Of a stretch of DNA of 9,036 bases, positions 1 to 5,485 are shown piece by piece. Below the pieces are notes generated by a model. The model did not search any database, was not told where the DNA came from, and saw only the letters and a program-made list of their open reading frames with translations. Within the stretch, counting starts at the first letter, position 1. Every line of letters starts with the position of its first letter. This DNA comes from Armatimonadota bacterium (lineage in GTDB: Bacteria > Armatimonadota > HRBIN16). A program made the position numbers and the translations under genes. The DNA lies in the NCBI GenBank assembly GCA_028275265.1, contig JAPWUZ010000092.1:1-9036 (forward strand), given 5' to 3'.

Positions 1-1
1 G

Positions 2-328
2 CAAGAGGTACTGGAGTCGGACATTCCGGTGCTGGTGGACTTCTGGGCGCCCTGGTGCGGACCCTGCCGAATGCTCGCGCCGATTCTGGAAGATATCGCC
101 CGCGAGTATCAGGGGCGGCTGAAGGTGGTGAAGCTGAACACCGATGAGAACCCGATAACCGCCAATGCGTACGGCATTCAGGGTATCCCGACGCTCATCC
201 TTTTCACACGCGGTTTCGCCCGCGAGCGGCTGGTAGGACTGATGCCCAAACAGCACATCATGGCGAAGATACTCCCGTACCTGCCAGCAGAGGCGCCCAC
301 AACGGCAGCGAATACAGAGACCGTGTAG
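2..328 (+). CDS. Thioredoxin (5'-truncated by window edge)
   Basis: Cytoplasmic thiol-disulfide oxidoreductase of the thioredoxin fold. The reading frame is open from the left edge (first full codon CAA at base 2), so roughly the first ten residues are missing. Visible marks are the VDFWAPWCGPC active-site stretch with its two redox cysteines, and the cis-proline loop GIPT near residue 60 of the visible part. The core ends at the last helix (AKILPYLP) and is followed by a short Ala/Thr-rich tail. The 109 residues seen fit a single-domain thioredoxin. The stop TAG lies 12 nt before the next start, and the Shine-Dalgarno sequence of that gene begins inside this stop, so the two are almost certainly co-transcribed. 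The neighbour is a putative selenocysteine membrane protein, which makes this thioredoxin its likely reductant or partner (inference). The family call is firm; the exact paralogue is not. Confidence 0.93.
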   Translation, partial: QEVLESDIPVLVDFWAPWCGPCRMLAPILEDIAREYQGRLKVVKLNTDENPITANAYGIQGIPTLILFTRGFARERLVGLMPKQHIMAKILPYLPAEAPTTAANTETV

Positions 329-340
329 GAGGAACCGCTC

Positions 341-520
341 ATGCCGCTTAAAGCCATTCTTGCCATCGCAGGCGGGGCAGTGGCGGGTTTGATACTGTCC
401 GCGCTGTCCCGCAAGATGGGCAGCACTTGAGGCATTCTCTGCAACCCTGTCATTGCCGCCATCTACGGTGCGGTGCTGGGGTTGCTGCTGGTTTTCGGGC
501 AAAACCAGCCTCAAAAGTAG
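341..520 (+). CDS. DUF6132-like small membrane protein, putative selenoprotein with in-frame TGA
   Basis: A strong Shine-Dalgarno (AGGAGGA) precedes ATG at 341. The frame runs 29 codons to TGA at 428-430, then 29 more sense codons to TAG at 518-520, giving 59 residues if TGA is decoded. Residues 5-23 form a Gly/Ala-rich hydrophobic helix (AILAIAGGAVAGLILSALS). Residues 34-52 form a second one ending in YGAVLGLLLVF. Between them lies GST-U-GILCNP. As I recall DUF6132, it is a 55-60 residue two-helix family with a loop of the type GCxSGTCPITSNP followed by YGAxLG. Counting back five residues from the Asn of NP, the TGA lands exactly on the family's second cysteine. The first family cysteine is absent and an extra Cys lies four residues after the TGA, so a U-x3-C redox pair is possible. 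Neither half alone is a sensible protein. Selenocysteine is inferred; a stop, a mutation or a sequencing error at a Cys codon remain alternatives. Confidence 0.72.
428..430 (+). other. In-frame TGA, candidate selenocysteine codon
   Basis: Codon 30 of the small membrane protein gene at 341-520. The frame continues open and protein-like past it: the NP turn, the IYGAVLG motif and a full second transmembrane helix all lie downstream. The position matches a conserved cysteine in the DUF6132 family as I remember its consensus. A single base change (TGA to TGC or TGT) would give that cysteine. Decoding requires selA, selB, selC and selD elsewhere in the genome, none of which is in this window. Confidence 0.65.
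454..475 (+). promoter_or_regulatory. Possible bacterial SECIS stem-loop downstream of the TGA
   Basis: Bases 456-459 (CCGC) pair with 470-473 (GCGG). Beyond a bulged U at 469, C460 pairs with G468, closing a seven-base loop at 461-467. Two G-U wobbles (455/474 and 454/475) may extend the stem. The loop starts 30 nt after the TGA, within the spacing usual for bacterial SECIS elements, and the bulged U near the loop is suggestive. Against it, the loop lacks a G in its first two positions. A competing weaker hairpin exists (441-444 GCAA with 453-456 TTGC, loop 445-452). Bacterial SECIS elements are poorly conserved, so this is a candidate only. Confidence 0.22.
487..509. terminator. Perfect 9-bp inverted repeat at a convergent gene junction
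   Basis: GCTGGTTTT (487-495) pairs perfectly with AAAACCAGC (501-509) around a five-base loop CGGGC. It lies inside the last codons of the small membrane protein gene, 12 bases before the point where two convergent genes meet, where a bidirectional terminator would be expected. No clear T-run follows on either strand, so intrinsic termination would be weak. It could instead act as an mRNA 3'-end stabiliser. Confidence 0.4.
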
Positions 521-793
521 TTACAGGGGGAAATGCGGCGAGCGTCTGCGGCGGTTCAGCCACACCCGCAGGCTCCATCGAATGTCTTCTACCCTCGCGC
601 GGAGGGCGGCTAGGAGACTGCGTCCCTGTGTCGTTTCATGCAGTTGCAGTTTGCGGGTGACCTCAATCACCGAACGCACTTTTTCGGGTTCGGTGCTGAA
701 ATGCCCGCGCCATCCGCAAACATGGCATTCAGTGTTCTCCACCAGGTTCAAAGCACCACAAAGGTCGCAGATTTTGAGGCGTACCTCGTCCAT
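521..793 (-). CDS. Small zinc-ribbon protein, function unknown
   Basis: A 90-residue protein with an N-terminal zinc ribbon: C9-x2-C12 and C23-x2-C26, each pair followed by glycine (CDLCG and CHVCG). The rest (about residues 40-90) is basic, with an Arg-rich C-terminal helix ending RRRRSPHFPL. This could bind nucleic acid or be a membrane-peripheral helix, but neither is shown. ATG at 793 is preceded by an AGGTG Shine-Dalgarno at normal spacing. It is the last gene of the prfB-led series, 37 nt after the M28 gene stop. Its stop codon TAA (523-521) directly abuts the TAG of the convergent membrane protein gene with no base between. Conserved cysteine spacing, a good ribosome site and tight packing support a real gene. 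I recognise only the metal-binding motif, not the family. Confidence 0.75.
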   Translation of the reverse strand: MDEVRLKICDLCGALNLVENTECHVCGWRGHFSTEPEKVRSVIEVTRKLQLHETTQGRSLLAALRARVEDIRWSLRVWLNRRRRSPHFPL

Positions 794-830
794 GACGACA
801 CCTGCGTATCCGTTGTTCCCCGTACCAGTA

Positions 831-1757
831 TTATGGCTTGGATTCTCGTTCAGAGTAGACCACCGCCGCCACTACTTCACCCACTATCTGCAGGGACTGG
901 GGGCTGCATTTGTCCACCGTATCCTGCAGTGTGTGCCAGTAAGGATAATCGAAGTCAATCAGGTCGATGCAGGGCACGCCTGCTTCAATCAACGGCACGT
1001 GGTCATCGGTAATGGTATACTTCCTGGCATCAGGAAAATACTTGCGGTAGCCCAGTTCGCCCGCTGTGCGCCAAACCTTCTCCACCAGTTGCGGGGCAGC
1101 ATATACGGAGTTGGTCTCTTTGTATATCTGTAAATCCTTATCGCCCACCATGTCCAGCAGGATGCCATACGTTGGGCGCAGTTTGCCCATGTTCTTCGCG
1201 AAATAGCGCGAACCGAGCAACATTGTGTCCACATCGGGACCATAATCCTCGCCATCCCAGAGGGCGATAATGACACCCACCTCTGGGCGCCTCAACTTGA
1301 ACTGCCTTGCCAGCTCCAGCAACACCGCCACGCCGGATGCGCCGTCGTTCGCGCCAGGAATCGGCTTTTTGCGATTGGCGGGGTCTATCTCTTCGTCCGC
1401 AGTGGGGCGGGTGTCCCAGTGCGCACACAGCATCACCCTTTTGCTCGCGCTCTCGTTGAAAACGGCGAGGATGTTGTACAGGCGCAGGCTTTTGCCGTTG
1501 ACCACCTGAGTGAAGGTTTGCAGTTCCACCCGGTCGGCAACCTTCTCCAGCTCCGTCATCAGCCAGTCGCGGCACTGCAGGTGACCCTGTGTGCCAGGCA
1601 CACGCGGACCAAAGGATACCTGCTTTTCGAGGTCGGCGAACGCTCGTTTGCCATCAAACACGGGACGCTCTGCCTGCACCGCTCCCGGCGCGCAGCCCCA
1701 AAGCAGGAACAGCCCGAAGAGGGACAAAAAACTCAGCAATCTCTCCGCCACGCGCAA
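831..1757 (-). CDS. M28-family zinc peptidase / glutaminyl-cyclase-like lipoprotein
   Basis: Predicted exported 308-residue zinc hydrolase. Residues 7-22 form a lipoprotein-type signal ending at Cys22 (LLWGC; the Trp before Gly is unusual in a lipobox). The M28 metal-site motifs come in order: H113 in AHWDTRP, D138 in GANDGASG, E170-D171 in WDGEDYG, D202 in LLDMVGD and H275 in YWHTLQDT. The motifs FGPRVPGT and IDFDYPYWHTLQDT resemble the glutaminyl-peptide cyclotransferase branch of M28 more than plain aminopeptidases. Activity is therefore either an aminopeptidase or an N-terminal glutamine cyclase; sequence alone does not decide. In that branch the second acidic residue of the E-E pair is usually Glu, and here it is Asp. 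The start used is TTG at 1757, with AGGGG about nine bases upstream; GTG at 1751 is the alternative. It lies 19 nt downstream of the nucleotidase-domain gene in the same transcription unit. Confidence 0.88.
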   Translation of the reverse strand: MRVAERLLSFLSLFGLFLLWGCAPGAVQAERPVFDGKRAFADLEKQVSFGPRVPGTQGHLQCRDWLMTELEKVADRVELQTFTQVVNGKSLRLYNILAVFNESASKRVMLCAHWDTRPTADEEIDPANRKKPIPGANDGASGVAVLLELARQFKLRRPEVGVIIALWDGEDYGPDVDTMLLGSRYFAKNMGKLRPTYGILLDMVGDKDLQIYKETNSVYAAPQLVEKVWRTAGELGYRKYFPDARKYTITDDHVPLIEAGVPCIDLIDFDYPYWHTLQDTVDKCSPQSLQIVGEVVAAVVYSERESKP

Positions 1758-1776
1758 CGGTTCATCCCCTTTCTCG

Positions 1777-2430
1777 CTAAGGTTTCATCGCCACGATGCG
1801 TCCGGAGACTCCGGCAATCGGTTTGCCTGCTTCCAGATAGGCTCGCAGGGCATCGCCGACCGTTTTATCGGTTTCGCGCTCGATTGCCGAACGCTCCCAC
1901 ACCTTGAAGTAGCCCAGTGCACCGTAAGCGAGCGTGGCAGAGGTCGCCACGCGGTACTCACGCTGTGGGTTCAAATCCTGCTTGTTCTCGGTACCGACCT
2001 GAACGCGCACTACCCGCTCGCCTGCCGGCTTCGCGGGGTCGAAGGTCACCTGCAGTCCGCTCACCTGCAGAAAACCCGCATTGGGCTGGGGATATAGTGT
2101 GAGCGCACGCTCCAGAGCCTGCTGAATCTGCGCGCCGGTGAGTTTCAGCACCACCACGCGGTCGTCGCGATAAGGCAGTAACCTGCTCACTATCTCGGCC
2201 GGTGGAGTATCTTTGCTCAGGGTGACCTCGTTGAACGCTGCTGCCGGAAGCCAGGCGATTTCCGCTCCGCTTGCGTCGCGCAGGGCGTCCACCACCACGT
2301 TCGCCAGGTCGCTCTCCTCCGTGCGGACGTTTTTGGTGCTCAGCTCCTGCGCCCACACGGCAACACCTGTTATCAGCAGGAGAACCACTGTCCACAGGAT
2401 GCTGTTAACCGCTCGGCTGGTTGTTTTCAT
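1777..2430 (-). CDS. Secreted stand-alone 5'-nucleotidase C-terminal domain protein
   Basis: A 217-residue exported protein. Residues 1-27 are a signal peptide (KTTSR, a hydrophobic core, then AVWA before Gln28). The mature part reads as a 5'-nucleotidase C-terminal domain (UshA/CD73 type): RTEESDLANVVVDALRDASGAEIA near 36-58, LLPYRDDRVVVLKLTGAQIQQALE near 84-107, FLQVSGLQVTFD near 120-131. The metallophosphoesterase domain that carries the catalytic metals in these enzymes is absent. The usual GGDGY substrate-site motif appears to be GALGY (170-174), lacking its Asp. It is therefore probably a binding or non-catalytic domain, or one working with a separately encoded phosphoesterase. ATG at 2430 has a GGAAGGGGG ribosome site, and the first codons overlap the last 26 bases of prfB, which suggests translational coupling. 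An in-frame start at 2487 lies deep inside prfB and would bury the signal peptide, so it was rejected. Confidence 0.87.
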   Translation of the reverse strand: MKTTSRAVNSILWTVVLLLITGVAVWAQELSTKNVRTEESDLANVVVDALRDASGAEIAWLPAAAFNEVTLSKDTPPAEIVSRLLPYRDDRVVVLKLTGAQIQQALERALTLYPQPNAGFLQVSGLQVTFDPAKPAGERVVRVQVGTENKQDLNPQREYRVATSATLAYGALGYFKVWERSAIERETDKTVGDALRAYLEAGKPIAGVSGRIVAMKP

Positions 2431-3533
2431 TTTTGCGTGCCCCCTTCCATCGCAGATAGGCATGGATGAACAGGTCGATGTCGCCATCCATCACCCGAGG
2501 CACATCCCCCGTTTCCGCTTCTGTCCGGTGGTCCTTCACCATATAATACGGTTGAAACACGTAGGAACGTATCTGATGTCCCCATTCAATCGGCGGAGGC
2601 TCACCACGCAGCGCAGCAATGCGCTCCGCATTGGCACGACGCTCGCGCTCCGCCAGCCGCGCCATTAAGACGCGCATCGCCAGGTCGCGGTTACGCTGCT
2701 GCGAACGCTCGTTCTGGCACGTGACCACGATGCCGGTCGGTATATGCGTGATACGCACCGCCGTCTCGTTCTTCTGCATGTGCTGACCGCCAGCGCTGCC
2801 CGCGCGGAAGGTCTCGATGCGCAGGTCGTCCGGGTTTATTTGAATCTCTTCGCTCTCTGAAAGTTCCGGTATCACATCCACCGAAGCGAAAGAGGTATGC
2901 CTGCGCTTGTTGGCGTCAAACGGTGAAATCCGCACGAGTCGGTGTACCCCTCGCTCGGATTCGAGCAAGCCGTAGGCGTTGCGTCCCTCGACGCGTACCG
3001 TTACACTTTTTAGACCGGCAACTTCGCCCGGAGTTTCATCTAAAATCTCGGTTCGGAAACCGTGTTCCTGCGCCCAGCGTAAGTACATCCTTAACAACAT
3101 CTGCACCCAGTCACAGGATTCGGTGCCGCCAGCTCCGGCGTTGATTTCCAGGATAGCGTTATTGGCATCGTGCTCGCCGCTGAGCAGCGTCTCCATCTCC
3201 AGGGTGTCCAGTCGCTTCGCCAGCTCCTGCACGCCCTGCTGCAGCTCCTCCAGCAGTTCCGGGTCCTCCTCCTCCTGCAGCAGTTCCGCCATCGCCTGCA
3301 GCTCCTGCCACTGCCGTTCCAGCTCCTCCCAACCCGCGATACGCTGGCGCAGTGCGTTCATCTGCTGGATGGTCTCCTGCGCCACGCGCGGCTCATCCCA
3401 GAAGCCGGGGCGGGCGGTCTCCTCCTCCAGCCGGGCGATTTCCTCTCGCACATGGGCAACGTCAAAGGTGTTCGCCCAGCGCACGCAGACGCTCGCCATA
3501 CGCCTGCAGGTCGCGGCTCAAAACCTCTAACAC
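2405..3533 (-). CDS. prfB: Peptide chain release factor 2, with programmed +1 frameshift
   Basis: Cytoplasmic class I release factor that recognises UGA and UAA and triggers peptide release on the ribosome. The frame begins at GTG 3533 (GGGAGGG ribosome site just upstream) and encodes 22 residues plus Leu. It then meets in-frame TGA within CTTTGAC (3467-3461). A +1 shift there continues as Asp-Val-Ala-His, giving about 375 residues, close to E. coli RF2. The stop-codon-reading motif SPF falls at about 203-205 and the catalytic GGQ at about 248-250 (AGSAGGQHMQ), the positions expected for RF2. The N-terminal third is a Glu-rich helical domain (about 25-110), as in the family. The shift makes expression self-regulating: when RF2 is scarce the ribosome slips instead of terminating. 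It leads the block that includes the nucleotidase-domain, M28 and zinc-ribbon genes. A start at ATG 3499 in the +1 frame alone would lose the true N-terminus. Confidence 0.97.
3461..3467 (-). other. prfB: prfB programmed +1 ribosomal frameshift site (CTTTGAC)
   Basis: Read on the minus strand, codon 23 CTT is followed by in-frame TGA, then C. Slippage by one base lets GAC (Asp) be read next and joins the 5' frame to the main frame. This is the near-universal RF2 slip sequence. The upstream Shine-Dalgarno-like stimulator is weak here: GGGCGA, four bases before CTT, where E. coli has AGGGGG three bases before. Confidence 0.93.
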
Positions 3534-3567
3534 AGGCTCCCTCCCTTCTCATGGTCTCACAAAGGGT

Positions 3568-3576
3568 ATTGTACCA
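3568..3576 (-). promoter_or_regulatory. Extended -10 promoter of prfB
   Basis: Minus strand reads TGGTACAAT: a TACAAT -10 hexamer (five of six bases match TATAAT) preceded by the TGn extended -10 element. It sits about 35 bases upstream of the prfB GTG, leaving room for a short leader with the ribosome site. No good -35 is seen at 17 bp spacing, which is acceptable for an extended -10 promoter. It would drive the prfB block. Confidence 0.5.
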
Positions 3577-3658
3577 TAAAGCAGCTGGCAGGCGCAGATG
3601 AGAGTGTTCGAAATACCGGCTCAAGGTTTACCTCAGCGACTGAAAGTCTCGGGGAACG

Positions 3659-3768
3659 AACAGACAAAGCCTTGTGCTGTTGGTTTCCTGCCTCCGCAGG
3701 AGACTTCGCTTCGGGTTGCCTTTAACTTCCGGTTGTTAGGAAGCATCCATTTCTCGGACGCTCCCAAG
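3659..3768 (-). other. Cluster of four hairpins, possible structured RNA or mobile-element end
   Basis: Minus-strand order: CTTGGG/TCCGAG closing AGCG (3768-3753, with G-T pairs); CTTCC/GGAAG closing an eight-base loop (3743-3726); TCCTGC/GCAGGA closing GGAG (3701-3686); AACAG-C-ACAA/TTGT-CTGTT closing GGCT, with one bulged C (3681-3659). Four hairpins in 110 bases outside coding sequence is more than the flanks show. The layout and the AGGCAGGAAACC stretch before the last hairpin resemble, from memory, the 3' end of IS200/IS605 TnpB elements, where the omega-RNA is encoded. No TnpB coding sequence is present. The hairpins are seen; the identity is speculative. Confidence 0.35.
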
Positions 3769-3934
3769 GCAGATTGTTGCTGCGAAACGGATACTAGCAG
3801 GCGGTGGACTGGTCTGGTGCACCATCCAGATAGAAACTCCCCAGCGCGTGTGTTCAAATTGTCGCGCACCATAGGCTTCTCGATGCCCGTCCAATCGGGT
3901 AGGTCGGCGCCCGTGAGGTCGGTCAGGCAGCGCG

Positions 3935-3957
3935 GCTTGCAGAACTTTTCTGCAGGC
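3935..3957. repeat. Strong 10-bp inverted repeat downstream of the kinase gene
   Basis: Bases 3935-3944 (GCTTGCAGAA) pair with 3948-3957 (TTCTGCAGGC), with one T-G wobble, around a three-base loop CTT. It starts 47 bases after the FGGY kinase stop in the direction of transcription. It could be the 3' end signal of the sugar operon, but no T-run follows on the minus strand. It could also be a subterminal palindrome of a decayed small element whose other end is the hairpin cluster at 3659-3768. Confidence 0.45.
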
Positions 3958-4003
3958 TCGCGGGCGGCGAGAGGTTGTGCCGTCAGAAAGACTCCTTTTC
4001 GGC

Positions 4004-5485
4004 TTACCGATACATCCCCTTCACCGCCTCATACAACTCGCCAAACCGCTCGCGCAGGTAGCGGTAAAGGACGGCGTTCTCGTTGCGGGGTTCCACCCGC
4101 CTCGCGGGAGCGGCAATCTGTTTGGCGATAGCGAAGGACTCATACACGCCCGCCGCTACTCCTGCGATGACTGCCGCGCCCAGCGCGGTGCTGGTCTCCG
4201 CGTGTTGCGGGATTTCTATTGGACAGCCGTACATGTCTGCCAGAATGCGCATCCACTCCTCATTGCGTGTACCGCCGCCCACCACGCGCACCGATTCGGC
4301 GACCGCTCCGTGCTCGTGCATCACCTGCAGGATGCTCGCCAGCGCACACGCGACCCCATCCAGCACCGCCCGTGCCAGATGCCCCCGCGTGTGGTGCGCC
4401 TGCAGTCCGAAGAAAACGCCCTTCGCCTGCCGGTTCCAGATAGGCGCGCGCTCGCCACTGAGGTAGGGCAGAAAGAGAAGCCCGTCACTGCCGGCACGCA
4501 CCTGCGCCGCCTCCCATTGCAGCCGTTCGGCAGAAGCTCGCCCGCCGAACAGACGTACGAACCAGTCCCACGCGCTGCCCGCCGACTGCACCGTGCCGAA
4601 CTGCACCCATCTCTGCGCCTGCGCGGACATCAGCGTGGTAAGGCGCATCTGCCCGTCGGGAGTGAACCGCTCGCGCAGGCACGAGGTCCACGCCGTACCG
4701 CCCACATAAGTGTAGCACGCGCCCGGCTCCACCACGCCTGCTCCCACCGTCGCACACGCACCATCTCCCGCGCCCAGCACCACCGGCAGTCCTTCGGGCA
4801 AGCTCGTTGCCCGAGCCGCCTGCGCGGTTACCCTGCCGATAACCGTTGTTAAAGGGAGCACTTCGGGAAGCAGACGACAGGGAACGCCTGCTGCCTCTAT
4901 CACCTCTTCGCTCCAGCACAGGCGGTTGACATCGTATATCCCCGTCAGCGAGGCGTCCGACGGGTCGGTAACCCCCCACCTGCCCGTGAGCTTGCCCGCA
5001 CAATAGTCCTTGCACTGCAACATCCAGCGGGCTCGCGAGACGACCTCCGGCTCCAGCTCCTGTAGCATCATTAGCTTGGGCAGAGAGTAGAAGGGCGCGA
5101 GGCGGTTGCCGGTGATGGCGTAATATCGCTCCTCGTCCAGGAGTTGTCGCAGGCGTTCACACGGTTGCTGAGCGCGGATATCGGCGTGGATGAGCGCGGG
5201 ACGAAGCGGTCTGCCCTGCTCGTCCACCAGCACCACACCGTTCATGTGCCCGCTGAAGCCGACCGACACCAGCTGTCGGCGCCGCTCGGGGTCCTTCTCC
5301 AGCAGGGCGCGGCTGCACCGCACCACCGCCCGCCACCAATCGGCGGGGTTCTGCTCGGCGGCAAGGGGCGCGGAATGGGCAGTGCGGTAGCCCGCGAAGG
5401 CAGTATCGATCAGCTGCCCCCGCTCGTCCACCAGCACCGCCTTGTTACCGGTTGTGCCCAAATCGTGCGCGAGAATCAGCCTCAT
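4004..5485 (-). CDS. FGGY-family carbohydrate kinase (xylulokinase-like)
   Basis: A 493-residue cytoplasmic ATP-dependent sugar kinase. The N-terminal phosphate loop is HDLGTTGNKAVLVD (7-20). The sugar-site region SGHMNGVVLVDEQGRPLRPALIHADIR (78-104) resembles the xylulokinase SGQMHG...LRPAI..ND.R block, but with His for Gln and Asn for His, so a ketose other than D-xylulose is possible. The catalytic Asp is expected at D241 in GAGDGACATVGAG. The C-terminal nucleotide-binding signature GGGTRNEEW (403-411) is followed by TALGAAVIAG (433-442). Length and motif order are normal for FGGY kinases. The start at 5485 is chosen because its ATG overlaps the TGA of the epimerase gene as ATGA, a coupled arrangement; an in-frame start at 5518 would only add residues inside that gene. 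It probably phosphorylates the ketose made by the upstream epimerase (inference). Confidence 0.92.
   Translation of the reverse strand: MRLILAHDLGTTGNKAVLVDERGQLIDTAFAGYRTAHSAPLAAEQNPADWWRAVVRCSRALLEKDPERRRQLVSVGFSGHMNGVVLVDEQGRPLRPALIHADIRAQQPCERLRQLLDEERYYAITGNRLAPFYSLPKLMMLQELEPEVVSRARWMLQCKDYCAGKLTGRWGVTDPSDASLTGIYDVNRLCWSEEVIEAAGVPCRLLPEVLPLTTVIGRVTAQAARATSLPEGLPVVLGAGDGACATVGAGVVEPGACYTYVGGTAWTSCLRERFTPDGQMRLTTLMSAQAQRWVQFGTVQSAGSAWDWFVRLFGGRASAERLQWEAAQVRAGSDGLLFLPYLSGERAPIWNRQAKGVFFGLQAHHTRGHLARAVLDGVACALASILQVMHEHGAVAESVRVVGGGTRNEEWMRILADMYGCPIEIPQHAETSTALGAAVIAGVAAGVYESFAIAKQIAAPARRVEPRNENAVLYRYLRERFGELYEAVKGMYR

Larger units (their letters stand above)
3534..4003. other. 470-bp spacer without a convincing gene
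   Basis: It lies between the FGGY kinase stop and the prfB start, both minus strand, and is by far the longest gap in an otherwise tightly packed window. It holds the prfB promoter (3568-3576), a row of hairpins (3659-3768) and a strong long-stem hairpin (3935-3957). A minus-strand frame is open from the kinase end to 3633, with an ATG at 3872 (79 residues), but it matches nothing I recognise. An AAAAGGAG ribosome-site-like sequence sits just after the kinase stop, about five bases before a CTG, so a lost or CTG-started small gene cannot be excluded. Confidence 0.6.

Noticed and set aside
341..430. The 29-codon frame ending at TGA as a complete mini-gene
   Set aside because: It would be half a protein: one helix with no partner. 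The same frame continues through the TGA with family-like sequence right up to the boundary of the next gene.
453..1133. Plus-strand 226-codon open frame over the zinc-ribbon and M28 genes
   Set aside because: It runs antisense to two genes with clear motifs; its own product is low-complexity and unrecognisable.
2430..2487. Upstream in-frame start for the nucleotidase-domain protein
   Set aside because: It would place 19 residues ahead of the signal peptide and overlap prfB by over 80 bases; ATG 2430 has a strong ribosome site and a typical signal peptide.
3600..3800. Possible SRP RNA, tmRNA or RNase P RNA in the spacer
   Set aside because: Short resemblances were seen (for example CCAAGGCAGAT, and TTTCTCGGACGC), but the full conserved cores and 3' ends of these RNAs are not present on either strand.
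3633..3872. Minus-strand 79-residue frame in the spacer upstream of prfB
   Set aside because: It has a weak ribosome site and no recognisable domain, and it is dominated by the hairpin cluster, so it is more likely chance or decayed coding sequence.
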